A DNA stretch of 64,000 nt. Origin: Burkholderia sp. Leaf177. Lineage in GTDB: Bacteria > Pseudomonadota > Gammaproteobacteria > Burkholderiales > Burkholderiaceae. The notes beneath the pieces are model-generated. The model saw only the letters and a list, made by a program, of their open reading frames with translations. It had not been told where the DNA came from and did not search any database. Shown piece by piece: positions 27,417 to 36,661 of this stretch (the first letter of the stretch is position 1; every line of letters begins with the position of its first letter). The stretch lies in contig NZ_LMPF01000003.1 of NCBI RefSeq assembly GCF_001424345.1, forward strand, positions 156,379 to 220,378, written 5' to 3'. Both the position numbers and the translations under genes were made by a program.

Positions 27417-29054
27417 CTACTTCTGCGCGCGCGGACGCAGCGGCACGAATTGCGTATTGTCGCCACGACGCACCAGAACCGCGACCATTTTGCTCGGATC
27501 GACGTTCTGCGCGACTGCATCGAATTGTTTTGCGCTCGTGATATCGGTGTCGCCGATACGCAGGATGATGTCGCCCTTCTGGAACCCGGCACGCGACGCC
27601 GGTCCTTCCACCGCTTCCACCTGCACGCCGTTGCTGATCTTCAGCGACTTCTTTTGATCAGCCGGGATATCGCTCACGGCAATCCCCAGCGCGTTGCTCG
27701 GCGCACGTTCCTTCGGCGGCGTAGGCTTCTTGGCTTCGGCTTTCGTGACCTTGTCCGGCTGCATTTCCGCGATGGTGATCGGCAAATCGCGCGACTGACC
27801 CTTGCGCCACACGGTGATCGTTGCCTTCGTACCCGGCTTCGTGTCGCCGACCATACGCGGCAGATCCGTCGCCGTCGAGACATCGTGGCCGTTGTATTTC
27901 AGGATGATGTCGCCCGGCTGGATGCCGGCTTTGTCGGCGGGACCGCCCGGTTCCACGCTGCTCACCAACGCCCCTTGCGCCTTTGGCAAACCGAGCGAAT
28001 CGGCCACTTCTTTGGTCACTTCGCCAATCGCCACCGCAATACGGCCGCGCACCACCTTGCCGCCAGTCTTAAGCTGATCGGCCACGCGCATGGCTTCATC
28101 GATAGGAATCGCGAACGAAATTCCCATGAAGCCGCCGGTACGGCTATAAATCTGCGAATTGATGCCGATCACTTCGCCGGCCATGTTGATGAGCGGACCG
28201 CCCGAATTGCCCGGATTCACCGCCACGTCCGTCTGGATGAACGGCAGATAGTCGCCGGTGTCGCGCCCCTTGGCGCTGACAATGCCCGCGGTCACGGTGT
28301 TGTCGAGGCCGAATGGCGAGCCGATCGCCAGCACCCATTCGCCCACGCGGACCTTGTTCGAGTCGCCCATGGTGATGGCCGGCAGGCTTGTTGCCTGGAT
28401 CTTGACGACCGCGACGTCCGTGCGTTCATCGACACCAACCAGCTTGGCCTTGAATTCGCGTTTGTCGGTGAGCGTGACGTAGATGGTGTCGGCATCATCG
28501 ACCACGTGGGCATTGGTCATTACATAACCATCCGCCGACATGATGAAGCCCGATCCAACGCCGCTGCTTTGCTCGGAATTGTCCTGGCTGTCAGGACTGT
28601 CTTGTGGGGCGCTGCGATTCCCTCGGCCGCTGCCGCCACCGCTGTCGCCGCCTTGATCCCCGCCTCCACTGCCACCACCGCCGCCGCCATTCCCGCCACG
28701 GGGCGAGCCTGGCGATCCCGGCGTGCCGGGCATCGGAATGCCGAAGAACCGCCGGAAGAACTCCGACATGTCGCCGTTGTCCATGCCGGGCGGCAAGCCG
28801 CGCAGATCGCTGCTGCTGCTCACGCGCGTGGTCGTGCGGATATTCACGACAGACGGCCCGACTCTGTCCACGAGCGTGGTGAAGTCGGGCAGATTCACAA
28901 TCGGCACTGCGCCAGTCGATGCAACCGGCGTAGCGCCCGGCGCGACTGCTGGTACTGCAGCGCCCGATGCAGCCGTTGCCGCGGAAGTCGCAAGCGGCAG
29001 GCACGCAGCAAGCGCCGCAGCCGTAAGGAAGGTGCGCAGCGAGAGGTTGCTCAT
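27417..29054 (-). CDS. DegP/MucD-type periplasmic serine protease
   Basis: Periplasmic protease and chaperone that handles misfolded envelope proteins. The 545-residue protein starts with a Sec signal peptide. It has a trypsin-like domain with the triad H183 (TNAHVV), D213 (RTDVAVV) and S284 (GNSGGPL), and two PDZ domains (about 345-430 and 455-535). The LA loop contains an unusual glycine-rich run around residues 120-145 (GGNGGGGGGSGGGDQGG). It ends the rpoE-rseA-rseB series, as mucD does in Pseudomonas. The lysine-rich linker KAEAKKPTPPKERAPS separates the PDZ domains. Confidence 0.95.
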   Translation of the reverse strand: MSNLSLRTFLTAAALAACLPLATSAATAASGAAVPAVAPGATPVASTGAVPIVNLPDFTTLVDRVGPSVVNIRTTTRVSSSSDLRGLPPGMDNGDMSEFFRRFFGIPMPGTPGSPGSPRGGNGGGGGGSGGGDQGGDSGGGSGRGNRSAPQDSPDSQDNSEQSSGVGSGFIMSADGYVMTNAHVVDDADTIYVTLTDKREFKAKLVGVDERTDVAVVKIQATSLPAITMGDSNKVRVGEWVLAIGSPFGLDNTVTAGIVSAKGRDTGDYLPFIQTDVAVNPGNSGGPLINMAGEVIGINSQIYSRTGGFMGISFAIPIDEAMRVADQLKTGGKVVRGRIAVAIGEVTKEVADSLGLPKAQGALVSSVEPGGPADKAGIQPGDIILKYNGHDVSTATDLPRMVGDTKPGTKATITVWRKGQSRDLPITIAEMQPDKVTKAEAKKPTPPKERAPSNALGIAVSDIPADQKKSLKISNGVQVEAVEGPASRAGFQKGDIILRIGDTDITSAKQFDAVAQNVDPSKMVAVLVRRGDNTQFVPLRPRAQK

Positions 29055-29073
29055 ATCTTGATGGGCCGAGGAA

Positions 29074-30117
29074 TTACTTGGAAGGCTTGTATTCTATGGC
29101 AGAAGCAAATTGCTGCAACGTAGCTTGGGGCACTTCGCCCAACAAGGTAATCCAGAAATCGCCGCGACGCTTGACCAGTACGTGTGTCGCGCCGCTATTG
29201 CCGGCGCCTTCCTTGCGTGAATTCTTTTCCACCGGCTCGACAAATATCGAGATTGCGGCGAGGCCGTCGGAGAAAACGGCTTGATCGACGGGAATGGGCG
29301 GCTGCCCCTCTTCACGCGATGCCATCGGCCGGCGCAATTCGCGAATCTCGCGGAAACCAGGAACATTCGGGGTAATTTTCCAGCCTTGCGCCTGCATATC
29401 GACAGGCTGAACCGGCGGACGCACGACCGTCCATCCGCTTATGTTCTTGATCCCGTTTGCAATTGCCGCCCGGTCGACCGTGCCGCCAATCTTGACTTGC
29501 GAGAATGAAAGCTGTTCCAGAACCTGGCCGTCGGGACCGAGCGTCTGGGCGCGCAACAACAAACCGGTCTTCGTGTCCGACCAGAGTTTGTAGGCAAACC
29601 GCCAGGCGTCTTTCGGATCGAGCTCGATGACCTGGCTGTCGATACCCGCGACGCGATCCGCGCCGAGCATTTTCGGCTCGTAGACGGACAGGATCTGTTC
29701 GCCGCCGGTCGCCAGCAGCGACGGGAACGAATCCTTGTTTTGGCGTTTTTCGACGACCAGCAGATGACGTTCGGGCACGAACGTGTACATATCGTCGTCG
29801 TGGCGAAGCATCTTTCGAGGCTTGCCGTCGAGACTTTCCAGCGATTCATACTCGCCATCGGCACGCGCGGCCGAGTGCGTAATCCGTGACGATTGCACCG
29901 TTGTCCCGCGCTGGTAGACGAAGGTGCCCTCGTAGTTCTGCTGCTGTGCGGCTTCGTGAATCCGGTTGAGCAGGTCCGCAGCGGACTTGCGCTGGGCGGC
30001 GGAATCGTCGCCTTGAGCCCGAGCGACGGTTCCCGCGGATAACAACGCAGCTGCGCAAAACAACAGAACCGGCAGCCGCCCCCAATGAGTCGTTTTCGTC
30101 AACCGCACAAGTTGCAT
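29074..30117 (-). CDS. rseB: RseB/MucB-type periplasmic regulator of sigma-E
   Basis: Binds the periplasmic part of RseA and protects it from cleavage, sensing lipoprotein or LPS stress. The 347-residue protein has a signal peptide (LPVLLFCAAALLSAGTVARAQ), a LolA-like N-terminal domain (YEGTFVYQRGTTVQSSRITH) and the smaller C-terminal domain. The ATG at 30117 lies three bases after the rseA stop, so the two are coupled. degP follows after 19 bases. Confidence 0.93.
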   Translation of the reverse strand: MQLVRLTKTTHWGRLPVLLFCAAALLSAGTVARAQGDDSAAQRKSAADLLNRIHEAAQQQNYEGTFVYQRGTTVQSSRITHSAARADGEYESLESLDGKPRKMLRHDDDMYTFVPERHLLVVEKRQNKDSFPSLLATGGEQILSVYEPKMLGADRVAGIDSQVIELDPKDAWRFAYKLWSDTKTGLLLRAQTLGPDGQVLEQLSFSQVKIGGTVDRAAIANGIKNISGWTVVRPPVQPVDMQAQGWKITPNVPGFREIRELRRPMASREEGQPPIPVDQAVFSDGLAAISIFVEPVEKNSRKEGAGNSGATHVLVKRRGDFWITLLGEVPQATLQQFASAIEYKPSK

Positions 30118-30120
30118 CAG

Positions 30121-30765
30121 TTATTGACCTTGGCTGGAAGCCGCAGTGCGGATCAAAGGCGTCGAGCCCGGCATGACGGGCTGTTGAGAGAATTGCTGAT
30201 GCGCTTCCAGATACTGGTCGAGGCTTGCATCGCGGATGATGTTCGCTTCGACGACCGGCGAACGCAGCGTGGCGGCAGGCACCGAAGCCATCGCGACGCG
30301 CTGCACATGATCCGACGAAGAAACGCTCGCCACCTGAAGGCCGCTGTGGTTGTCGACGCCCTGCAACTGCGGCACGACGATCCACGTCAGCGTGGCTGCG
30401 GCAGCCGCGACGGCAAAAGCCGGCACCACGCGACGGCGGAACATGCCCGAACGCGCACGTTCAGCCGACGCTGCCGGAATGGCCGCCGGCGCAAATACAT
30501 GCGCCTCGGCCTCGAAACGCGCCGAGAACGCGTTCATGAACGCGCTGCTGGCGGCTGGACTTGCCGCGAGATCGTCGGAACGCAGTGCGTCGCCGATCAG
30601 GTGATAGTCCGACCACGCCGCACGATCTTTTTGCGTGAATCCGGAAAGAAACTGGCTCAAGTCGCCCGAATCGTCGAAAAATTCTCCATCGACAAAAGCG
30701 GAAAGACGCTCGCCGCGCGAACTAGCTTGCGATTGCACCGAAACCGACCCCATGATGCTCCCCAT
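30121..30765 (-). CDS. rseA: Anti-sigma-E factor RseA/MucA
   Basis: Holds sigma-E inactive at the inner membrane until cut by regulated proteolysis. The 214-residue protein has the N-terminal anti-sigma domain (ERLSAFVDGEFFDDSGDLSQFL and DRAAWSDYHLIGDALRS), one membrane segment at about residues 110-128 (VVPAFAVAAAAATLTWIVV) and a periplasmic tail. The ATG at 30765 has AGGGG at eight bases. Another ATG at 30753 is preceded by GGGGAG at only four bases and is a close alternative. It lies 65 bases after rpoE. Confidence 0.93.
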   Translation of the reverse strand: MGSIMGSVSVQSQASSRGERLSAFVDGEFFDDSGDLSQFLSGFTQKDRAAWSDYHLIGDALRSDDLAASPAASSAFMNAFSARFEAEAHVFAPAAIPAASAERARSGMFRRRVVPAFAVAAAAATLTWIVVPQLQGVDNHSGLQVASVSSSDHVQRVAMASVPAATLRSPVVEANIIRDASLDQYLEAHQQFSQQPVMPGSTPLIRTAASSQGQ

Positions 30766-30830
30766 CTTGACTGCCCCTAGTGACACTACCTGACCCAGAA
30801 ACCGCGTCCCTGCCCCGCGCAACCTCGCCG

Positions 30831-31430
30831 CTACCAGCGTTTGCCTTCGGGAGTGTCCAGCAACGGACGCAATTTTGCCGCAATGGCTTCGCGAGCACGA
30901 AAAATTCTCGATCTGACTGTCCCGATAGGACAATTCATCATCTCGGCAATCTCTTCATAACTCAGACCTTCAATTTCACGAAGAGTTATGGCGGTGCGAA
31001 GCTCTTCCGGTAAAACCGCCATCGCAGCATTGACCGTTTGTGCGATCTGCTTGCTCATCAACATCGACTCGGGCGTGTTGATATCCCTTAGTTGGTCTGC
31101 GTCAGAGAAAGTTTCCGCTTCTTCTGCATCGGCTTCGGTAGAAGTTGGAGCGCGACGACTCTGAGTGGCAAGATAATTCTTCGCCGTGTTCACCGCAATC
31201 CGGTAAAGCCACGTGTAAAACGCCGATTCTCCGCGAAACTGCGGCAACGCACGATAAGCCTTGATGAAGGCGTCCTGCGCGACGTCCTCCACTTCGGCGG
31301 GGTCGCGAACGAGCCGCGATATAAGCCGGATAATCTTGCGCTGATATTTGGCGACCAGGAGCTCGAACGCTGCTTTATCGCCCTTCTGCACGCGTTCGAC
31401 CAGTACCTGATCGATTTCTTTTTCGCTCAC
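30831..31430 (-). CDS. rpoE: Extracytoplasmic-function sigma factor sigma-E
   Basis: Directs RNA polymerase to envelope-stress promoters. The 199-residue protein has region 2 (KYQRKIIRLISRLVRDPAEVEDVAQDAFIKAYRAL and FYTWLYRIAVNTAKNYL) and region 4 (LPEELRTAITLREIEGLSYEEIAEMMNCPIGTVRSRIFRAREAI), separated by a short linker. The start is GTG at 31430, with only weak ribosome-binding sequence upstream. It heads the operon rpoE-rseA-rseB-degP-glutaredoxin. I did not find a clear sigma-E autoregulatory promoter in the short region before it. Confidence 0.97.
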   Translation of the reverse strand: MSEKEIDQVLVERVQKGDKAAFELLVAKYQRKIIRLISRLVRDPAEVEDVAQDAFIKAYRALPQFRGESAFYTWLYRIAVNTAKNYLATQSRRAPTSTEADAEEAETFSDADQLRDINTPESMLMSKQIAQTVNAAMAVLPEELRTAITLREIEGLSYEEIAEMMNCPIGTVRSRIFRAREAIAAKLRPLLDTPEGKRW

Positions 31431-31523
31431 CTGGGAAATCCGTTAACTTTGGGGGTGCTACGAGGAGGGCTATTGTAGCGTTACGGTGCCTGGACGCGCC
31501 GGATGCTCATGGGCGGTTACAAG

Positions 31524-32024
31524 TTACAGGTGTTCTTGGGCGCATCGCCGGGCACGAACGGCCAGCTCGCGGAACGCGCCCGCGGTGGCGAGCGCATCGG
31601 CGGGAACCAGGAGCGGCTCCGAACGCCCATCGGCTGAAACCAGGATCAAAGCAAGCAGACGATCGCTCCACTGCGCGCAACCCGATATTTGCCGATAGTG
31701 CGCGCGGCCTTCGCGATCCCACGTCGTCAAACCATCCTGACCGATCTCGAATGCGACCGGCCTGCGACGTTCGCGCCTTAGCGCTATGCCGCCAAGGCCG
31801 ATCGTGACAACGAGCGCGGCAACGCAGGCGTCGGAAAGACTGGTGTGCGGCAAAACCGACTGAAATACGGCGCCGGCTGCGATCGCCATGAAGCCGACCG
31901 TGGCGACCGATAAAAACAGCGACGTAGTGATTTTCTGGCGGCGGGGAAATTCCGCGAAACCGTCCGCTGGAATTTCCTGCCGCGCCGCCTGCGCGTTTGC
32001 CACGCGTCCCGTCCGTGCGAACAC
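31524..32024 (-). CDS. Small membrane protein, weakly YgfX-like
   Basis: The 166-residue protein has two adjacent hydrophobic segments at about residues 35-80 and then a soluble tail with a W-D-x-x-G pattern (LTTWDREGRAHYRQISGCAQWSDRLLALILVSADGRSEPLLV). This layout resembles the YgfX/CptA family, but I hold that only weakly. The start is a GTG 15 bases after the fabF stop and in the same frame as fabF. It lies between fabF and rpoE, so it may be part of the fab transcript. Confidence 0.65.
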   Translation of the reverse strand: MFARTGRVANAQAARQEIPADGFAEFPRRQKITTSLFLSVATVGFMAIAAGAVFQSVLPHTSLSDACVAALVVTIGLGGIALRRERRRPVAFEIGQDGLTTWDREGRAHYRQISGCAQWSDRLLALILVSADGRSEPLLVPADALATAGAFRELAVRARRCAQEHL

Positions 32025-32039
32025 GTAAACGCGCCGCGC

Positions 32040-33278
32040 TCAGTGACGCTTGAAAACGAGCGTGCCGTTCGTGCCACCAAAGCCGAACGAATTTTTCAGC
32101 GCCACGTCGATCTTCATTTCCCGCGCCTCGTTCGCGCAGTAGTCCAGGTCGCACTCCGGGTCCTGGTTGAAGATGTTGATGGTCGGCGGCGAAACCTGAT
32201 GATGCAGCGCCAGCACCGTGAACACCGACTCCAGCCCGCCCGCGCCGCCGAGCAGGTGCCCGGTCATCGACTTGGTGGAGTTCACAACGATCTTCTTCGC
32301 GTGATCGCCGAACATGTTCTTGATGCCGATGGTTTCCGCCAGATCGCCCAACGGCGTGGACGTGCCATGCGCGTTCAGATAGTGCACTTCATCCGGATTC
32401 ATCTGGGCGTTTTTCAGCGCGTTGCGCATGCTGCGGCGCGCGCCGTCGCCATCTTCCGGCGGAGCGGTCATGTGATAAGCATCGCCGCTCATGCCGTAGC
32501 CGCTGACTTCGGCATAGATCTTCGCACCACGCGCTTTCGCGTGTTCGTACTCTTCGAGCACCATCACGCCCGCGCCCTCGCCGAGCACAAAACCGTCGCG
32601 ATCCTTGTCCCACGGACGGCTCGCGGTTGCCGGATCGTCATTGCGTTGCGACAGCGCGCGCGCCGCCGCAAAACCGCCGATACCCAGCGGCGACACGGTT
32701 GCTTCAGAGCCGCCGCAGATCATGACGTCGGCGTCGCCGTATTCGATCAGCCGCGATCCTTCTCCGATGCAATGCAACCCCGTGGTACACGCGGTCACGA
32801 TCGCGAGATTCGGCCCTTTCAAACCGAAGCGGATGGAAAGATGTCCGGAAATCATGTTGATGATCGATGCCGGCACGAAGAACGGCGAAACCCGGCGAGG
32901 ACCGCGATTCAGCAGTTCCGTTTGCGTGGCTTCGATCATTGGCAGGCCGCCGATTCCCGAGCCCACCACAACACCGACGCGTTCCGAGTTTTCTTCGGTG
33001 ATTTCAAGCCCGCTGTCCTGCATGGCTTGAACGCCGGCTGCAATGCCGTAATGGATAAAGGTATCCATGTGGCGCGCTTCCTTGGCCGGCATATAGTCTT
33101 CGACATTGAAGCCTTTGACTTCGCCGGCAAAGCGCGTTGAGAAGTTCGCAGTGTCGAACTTCGTGATCTCGCCAATGCCTGACTTGCCGGCGACCAGATT
33201 GGCCCAGCCGTCGGCAACGGTATTGCCGACAGGCGATATCAGCCCAAGGCCTGTAACAACAACACGACGACGGCTCAC
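32040..33278 (-). CDS. fabF: 3-oxoacyl-ACP synthase II
   Basis: Elongates acyl-ACP with malonyl-ACP and is important for unsaturated-chain elongation. The 412-residue thiolase-fold protein has the catalytic triad C164 ([10 protein letters not shown]), H304 (NAHGTSTP) and H341 ([13 protein letters not shown]). The N-terminal [17 protein letters not shown] is typical. It is separated from acpP by 166 bases that hold a hairpin terminator, the usual acpP-fabF order. Confidence 0.98.
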   Translation of the reverse strand: MSRRRVVVTGLGLISPVGNTVADGWANLVAGKSGIGEITKFDTANFSTRFAGEVKGFNVEDYMPAKEARHMDTFIHYGIAAGVQAMQDSGLEITEENSERVGVVVGSGIGGLPMIEATQTELLNRGPRRVSPFFVPASIINMISGHLSIRFGLKGPNLAIVTACTTGLHCIGEGSRLIEYGDADVMICGGSEATVSPLGIGGFAAARALSQRNDDPATASRPWDKDRDGFVLGEGAGVMVLEEYEHAKARGAKIYAEVSGYGMSGDAYHMTAPPEDGDGARRSMRNALKNAQMNPDEVHYLNAHGTSTPLGDLAETIGIKNMFGDHAKKIVVNSTKSMTGHLLGGAGGLESVFTVLALHHQVSPPTINIFNQDPECDLDYCANEAREMKIDVALKNSFGFGGTNGTLVFKRH

Positions 33279-33301
33279 GGTAACCCCTTATCCATAAATG
33301 A

Positions 33302-33356
33302 CAAAAAGCAAAAGCCACAAGATCCACAGGAAAGTAACCTGTGAGCCCTGTGGCTG
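33302..33356 (-). terminator. Two-tier hairpin terminator between acpP and fabF
   Basis: Outer arms AGCCACA/TGTGGCT (33313-33319 and 33349-33355) enclose inner arms CACAGG/CCTGTG. On the minus strand the stem is followed by TTTTGCTTTTTG. It would end most acpP transcripts and let only some continue into fabF, which fits the large excess of ACP over the synthase. Confidence 0.8.
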
Positions 33357-33444
33357 TTAAATCGGTTCGAAGCCGGTTCGAAGCGCGGTTCGAAGCGCAA
33401 CAGAGCGTCAACCCCGAATATCGTAGCAGCGGCTGCGTGCTGGC

Positions 33445-33684
33445 TTAAGCCTTGACGTTTGCGCGAGCGTAGTCGATTGCTTGCTGAACCGTCGTGATCT
33501 TTTCTGCTTCTTCGTCCGGAATTTCCATGCCGAATTCGTCTTCGAGAGCCATCACGAGTTCAACGGTGTCGAGCGAGTCAGCGCCCAGATCGTTGACGAA
33601 CGAAGCTTCGTTCTTGATTTCGGCTTCGGCGACGCCCAGTTGTTCGGCGACGATCTTCTTCACGCGCTGTTCGATATTGTCCAT
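33445..33684 (-). CDS. acpP: Acyl carrier protein
   Basis: Carries growing acyl chains on a phosphopantetheine arm. The 79-residue acidic protein has the four-helix ACP pattern with the attachment serine S37 in [10 protein letters not shown]. It is preceded by GAGGG at a suitable distance. The 207 bp between fabG and acpP hold no gene but enough room for a separate acpP promoter. Confidence 0.99.
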
Positions 33685-33891
33685 GCAGCCCTCCGAGGGA
33701 AATGTAGTTCAAAAACACAAGTGCGCGCATTTTATCAGGTTTGCACCCGTAATAACCCACGCACGAATCAGGTTTGCTTCACGTGTGACAGGCTTCTGAT
33801 ACACGTCACATACTTTCAACGACACCTGCCAATCACAGCGCATTAAGCATTTTGCGCACCCGCCAAGGCGCGGATATTAACGAAATGCCTG

Positions 33892-34632
33892 TCACATGTA
33901 CATGCCGCCGTTCACATGAAGCGTCGTGCCTGTAATGTAGCCCGCGTGGGGCGACGCCAGGAAAGCCACAGCATGAGCGATATCTTCGGGGCTGCCCAGT
34001 CGACCAAGTGGTATCTGTGCTGTGAGCGCCGCACGCTGCGCTTCCGGCAGCACCTTGGTCATGTCAGTATCGATAAAACCCGGCGCAATGCAGTTCACCG
34101 TGATCCCGCGGCTGCCGATTTCGCGCGCCAATGCCCGCGTCATGCCCGCCACGCCCGCCTTCGCCGCCGCATAATTCGCCTGCCCCGGATTGCCCGACGA
34201 CGCCACCACCGACGTGATATTGATGATCCGTCCGCCGCGCGCTTTCATCATCGGGCGCAGGACCGCGCGCGACAAACGAAATACGGCACGCAGGTTCGTG
34301 TCGATAACGGCATCGAATTCCTCGTCTTTCATGCGCATCGCCAGCTGATCTTTCGTGATCCCGGCGTTGTTCACCAGCACATTCAGGGCGCCGAATTCCT
34401 TCACCACACCGTCAATAAACGCCTCGCTCGCGGCCGCATCTGTCACGTTCAGCACGGCGCCACGGCCTTGCACGCCCGCCTCTTTCAAGGCCGCTGTGAT
34501 CGCTTCGGCGCCGCTTTCGCTCGTCGCCGTACCAATTACCGTTGCGCCCTGACGCGCGAGTTCGAGCGCGATCGAGCGGCCAATTCCGCGCGATGCACCC
34601 GTCACCACCACTATCTGCTTGTCCAGAATCAT
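33892..34632 (-). CDS. fabG: 3-oxoacyl-ACP reductase
   Basis: NADPH-dependent reduction of 3-oxoacyl-ACP in each elongation cycle. The 246-residue short-chain dehydrogenase has the nucleotide loop TGASRGIGRS (11-20), the NNAG motif, catalytic serine in ITSVVASSGN and the YAAAK pair. The ATG at 34632 gives the standard start. It follows fabD after 28 bases. Confidence 0.98.
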   Translation of the reverse strand: MILDKQIVVVTGASRGIGRSIALELARQGATVIGTATSESGAEAITAALKEAGVQGRGAVLNVTDAAASEAFIDGVVKEFGALNVLVNNAGITKDQLAMRMKDEEFDAVIDTNLRAVFRLSRAVLRPMMKARGGRIINITSVVASSGNPGQANYAAAKAGVAGMTRALAREIGSRGITVNCIAPGFIDTDMTKVLPEAQRAALTAQIPLGRLGSPEDIAHAVAFLASPHAGYITGTTLHVNGGMYM

Positions 34633-34660
34633 GCTTATCCGTTCCTGTTCGAGTTCTTGT

Positions 34661-35593
34661 TTAGCCGGCGAGCAGCTTGCGCACTTCGTCGAGCGAAGCA
34701 GGATCGAAAATCGACGCGCCGATCAACGTGCCGTCGATGCGCTTCGTCAAGCCGTTCAGCACCTTGCCCGGACCGCATTCGATTACGTGCGTGACGCCTT
34801 CGTGGGCCATTTTCTGCACGGTTTCGACCCAGCGCACGGGACCCGCGGCCTGGCGCACGAGCGCGTCCTTGATGGCGGCCGGTTCGGCGACGCTGGCAAC
34901 ATCGATGTTATTGATTAGCGGAATCTCCGGCACGCCAATTTCGACGCTTGCAAGATATTCCCGCAACTGGTCCGATGCGGGCTTCAAAAGCGACGAATGG
35001 AACGGTGCGGAAACCGGCAGCGGAAGCGCGCGTTTCGCGCCCTTCGCCTTCGCCAGCTCGCAGGCTTTTTCGACTCCGGCCTTCGCGCCGGCGATCACCA
35101 CTTGCGACGGTGCGTTGAAATTGACCGCTTCCACGATCCCGGCCGCCGATGCTTCCGCACAAACGGCGCGCACGGCGTCATCGTCGAGACCGAGGATTGC
35201 GGCCATGCCGCCTTCACCCACCGGCACCGCGCTTTGCATGGCTTGCGCGCGAAAACGCACGAGCGGGACGGCATCGGCGAATTTCAACGCGCCGGCAGCG
35301 ACCAGCGCCGTATATTCGCCCAGGCTGTGCCCCGCCACGAGCGCCGGCTTCAACCCGGTTTCCTTCTCCCACACACGGTAAACCGCATAAGCCGCCGTCA
35401 ACATCACGGGCTGCGTGTTGGTCGTGAGGCCGAGGTCTTCCGCCGGTCCAACGGCCATCAGTTTGCCGAGATCCTGGTTCAGTGCATCGGATGCCTGTTG
35501 TAGGGTTTCGCGCACCACGGCGTGATCGGCGAATGCGTTGAGCATGCCAACCGACTGGGAGCCTTGTCCCGGAAAAACGAACGCGAATTTCAT
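34661..35593 (-). CDS. fabD: Malonyl-CoA:ACP transacylase
   Basis: Loads malonyl groups onto ACP. The 310-residue protein has the N-terminal FAFVFPGQGSQ, the catalytic serine S90 in GHSLGEYTAL and the histidine in SAPFHSSLL. It lies between fabH and fabG in the fatty-acid gene cluster, with a 78-base gap after fabH. Confidence 0.98.
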   Translation of the reverse strand: MKFAFVFPGQGSQSVGMLNAFADHAVVRETLQQASDALNQDLGKLMAVGPAEDLGLTTNTQPVMLTAAYAVYRVWEKETGLKPALVAGHSLGEYTALVAAGALKFADAVPLVRFRAQAMQSAVPVGEGGMAAILGLDDDAVRAVCAEASAAGIVEAVNFNAPSQVVIAGAKAGVEKACELAKAKGAKRALPLPVSAPFHSSLLKPASDQLREYLASVEIGVPEIPLINNIDVASVAEPAAIKDALVRQAAGPVRWVETVQKMAHEGVTHVIECGPGKVLNGLTKRIDGTLIGASIFDPASLDEVRKLLAG

Positions 35594-35671
35594 GACGTCC
35601 TTACTCGATTGAATGGGTCGAATGGCCGATGCGGCAAAATCACGCGCGAGCCTTGGGTCCTGCGGCAGCGG

Positions 35672-36661
35672 TCAATAGCGGATGACCGACGCGCCCCAGG
35701 TAAAACCTCCGCCGACGCCTTCTATCAGCACATGCTGGCCGCGCTTGATGCGGCCATCGCGTACAGCGACGTCGAACGCAAGCGGAATGGATGCAGCCGA
35801 CGTATTGCCATGCTCGCCCACGGTCACGACCATGCGCTCGAGCGGCACATGAAGCTTTTTCGCCGTGCTCTCCATGATGCGGATATTGGCTTGATGGGGA
35901 ATGAGCCAATCGATATCACCAGCGGTGAGCTGCGCCTTTTCAAGCGCCTCGACGGCCACTTTCTCCAGCACTTTCACGGCGAGCTTGAAGACGGCCTGGC
36001 CGTCCATGTGCAGGAACGCGCTGCCTTCGATCACGCCCTTGTTCACGTTGCCTGGCGTGCAGAGAATGTTTGAATGGCTGCCATCGGCGTGAAGCGCGCT
36101 GGAAAGCACGCCGGGTTCATCCGATGCCTGCAGGATGACCGCGCCCGCGCCGTCGCCGAACAGCACGCACGTGGTGCGGTCGTTGAAATCGAGGATGCGC
36201 GAGAAGGTCTCAGCGCCGACGACCAGCGCCGTGCGGTTCATGCCGCCGCGGATAAAGCTGTCCGCCGTCGCAACGGCGTAGGCAAAACCGGAGCAGACCG
36301 CCTGGATATCGAAGGCCGCGCCGCCGTTCTTGATGCCGAGTTTGTTCTGAAGCAGGCAAGCCGTGCTGGGGAATACGAAGTCAGGCGTGGAAGTCGCCAC
36401 GATGATCAGATCGATCGATTCCGGATCGATACCCGCCGCTTCGATCGCATTGCGCGACGCGTGCAGAGCGAGCTCACTCGTGGTCTGATCGGGTGCGGCG
36501 AAATGACGTGCGTGAATGCCCGTGCGGGCAACGATCCATTCATCGCTCGTTTCCACGCCTTGCTTGGCCAGCCGGTCGGCCAGATCCTGATTCGTGACGC
36601 GATCGGCCGGCAGGTAACTGCCCGTTCCGATCACACGGGAATAGAGATTCGATTGAGCCAT
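35672..36661 (-). CDS. fabH: 3-oxoacyl-ACP synthase III
   Basis: Starts fatty-acid synthesis by condensing acetyl-CoA with malonyl-ACP. The 329-residue thiolase-fold enzyme has catalytic C123 (AVCSGFAYA), H256 (IPHQANIRI) and N286 ([12 protein letters not shown]). Its ATG shares one base with the plsX stop (TAATG), so the two are coupled. Confidence 0.98.
   Translation of the reverse strand: MAQSNLYSRVIGTGSYLPADRVTNQDLADRLAKQGVETSDEWIVARTGIHARHFAAPDQTTSELALHASRNAIEAAGIDPESIDLIIVATSTPDFVFPSTACLLQNKLGIKNGGAAFDIQAVCSGFAYAVATADSFIRGGMNRTALVVGAETFSRILDFNDRTTCVLFGDGAGAVILQASDEPGVLSSALHADGSHSNILCTPGNVNKGVIEGSAFLHMDGQAVFKLAVKVLEKVAVEALEKAQLTAGDIDWLIPHQANIRIMESTAKKLHVPLERMVVTVGEHGNTSAASIPLAFDVAVRDGRIKRGQHVLIEGVGGGFTWGASVIRY

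Noticed and set aside
27153..29123. Long plus-strand frame opposite degP and the glutaredoxin gene
   Set aside because: Same reason: both genes on the minus strand have clear catalytic motifs.
30831..31510. Sigma-E autoregulatory promoter before rpoE
   Set aside because: I searched for a GGAACTT-N16-TCTGA-like pair on the minus strand and found only a lone TACAAT at about 31472-31477.
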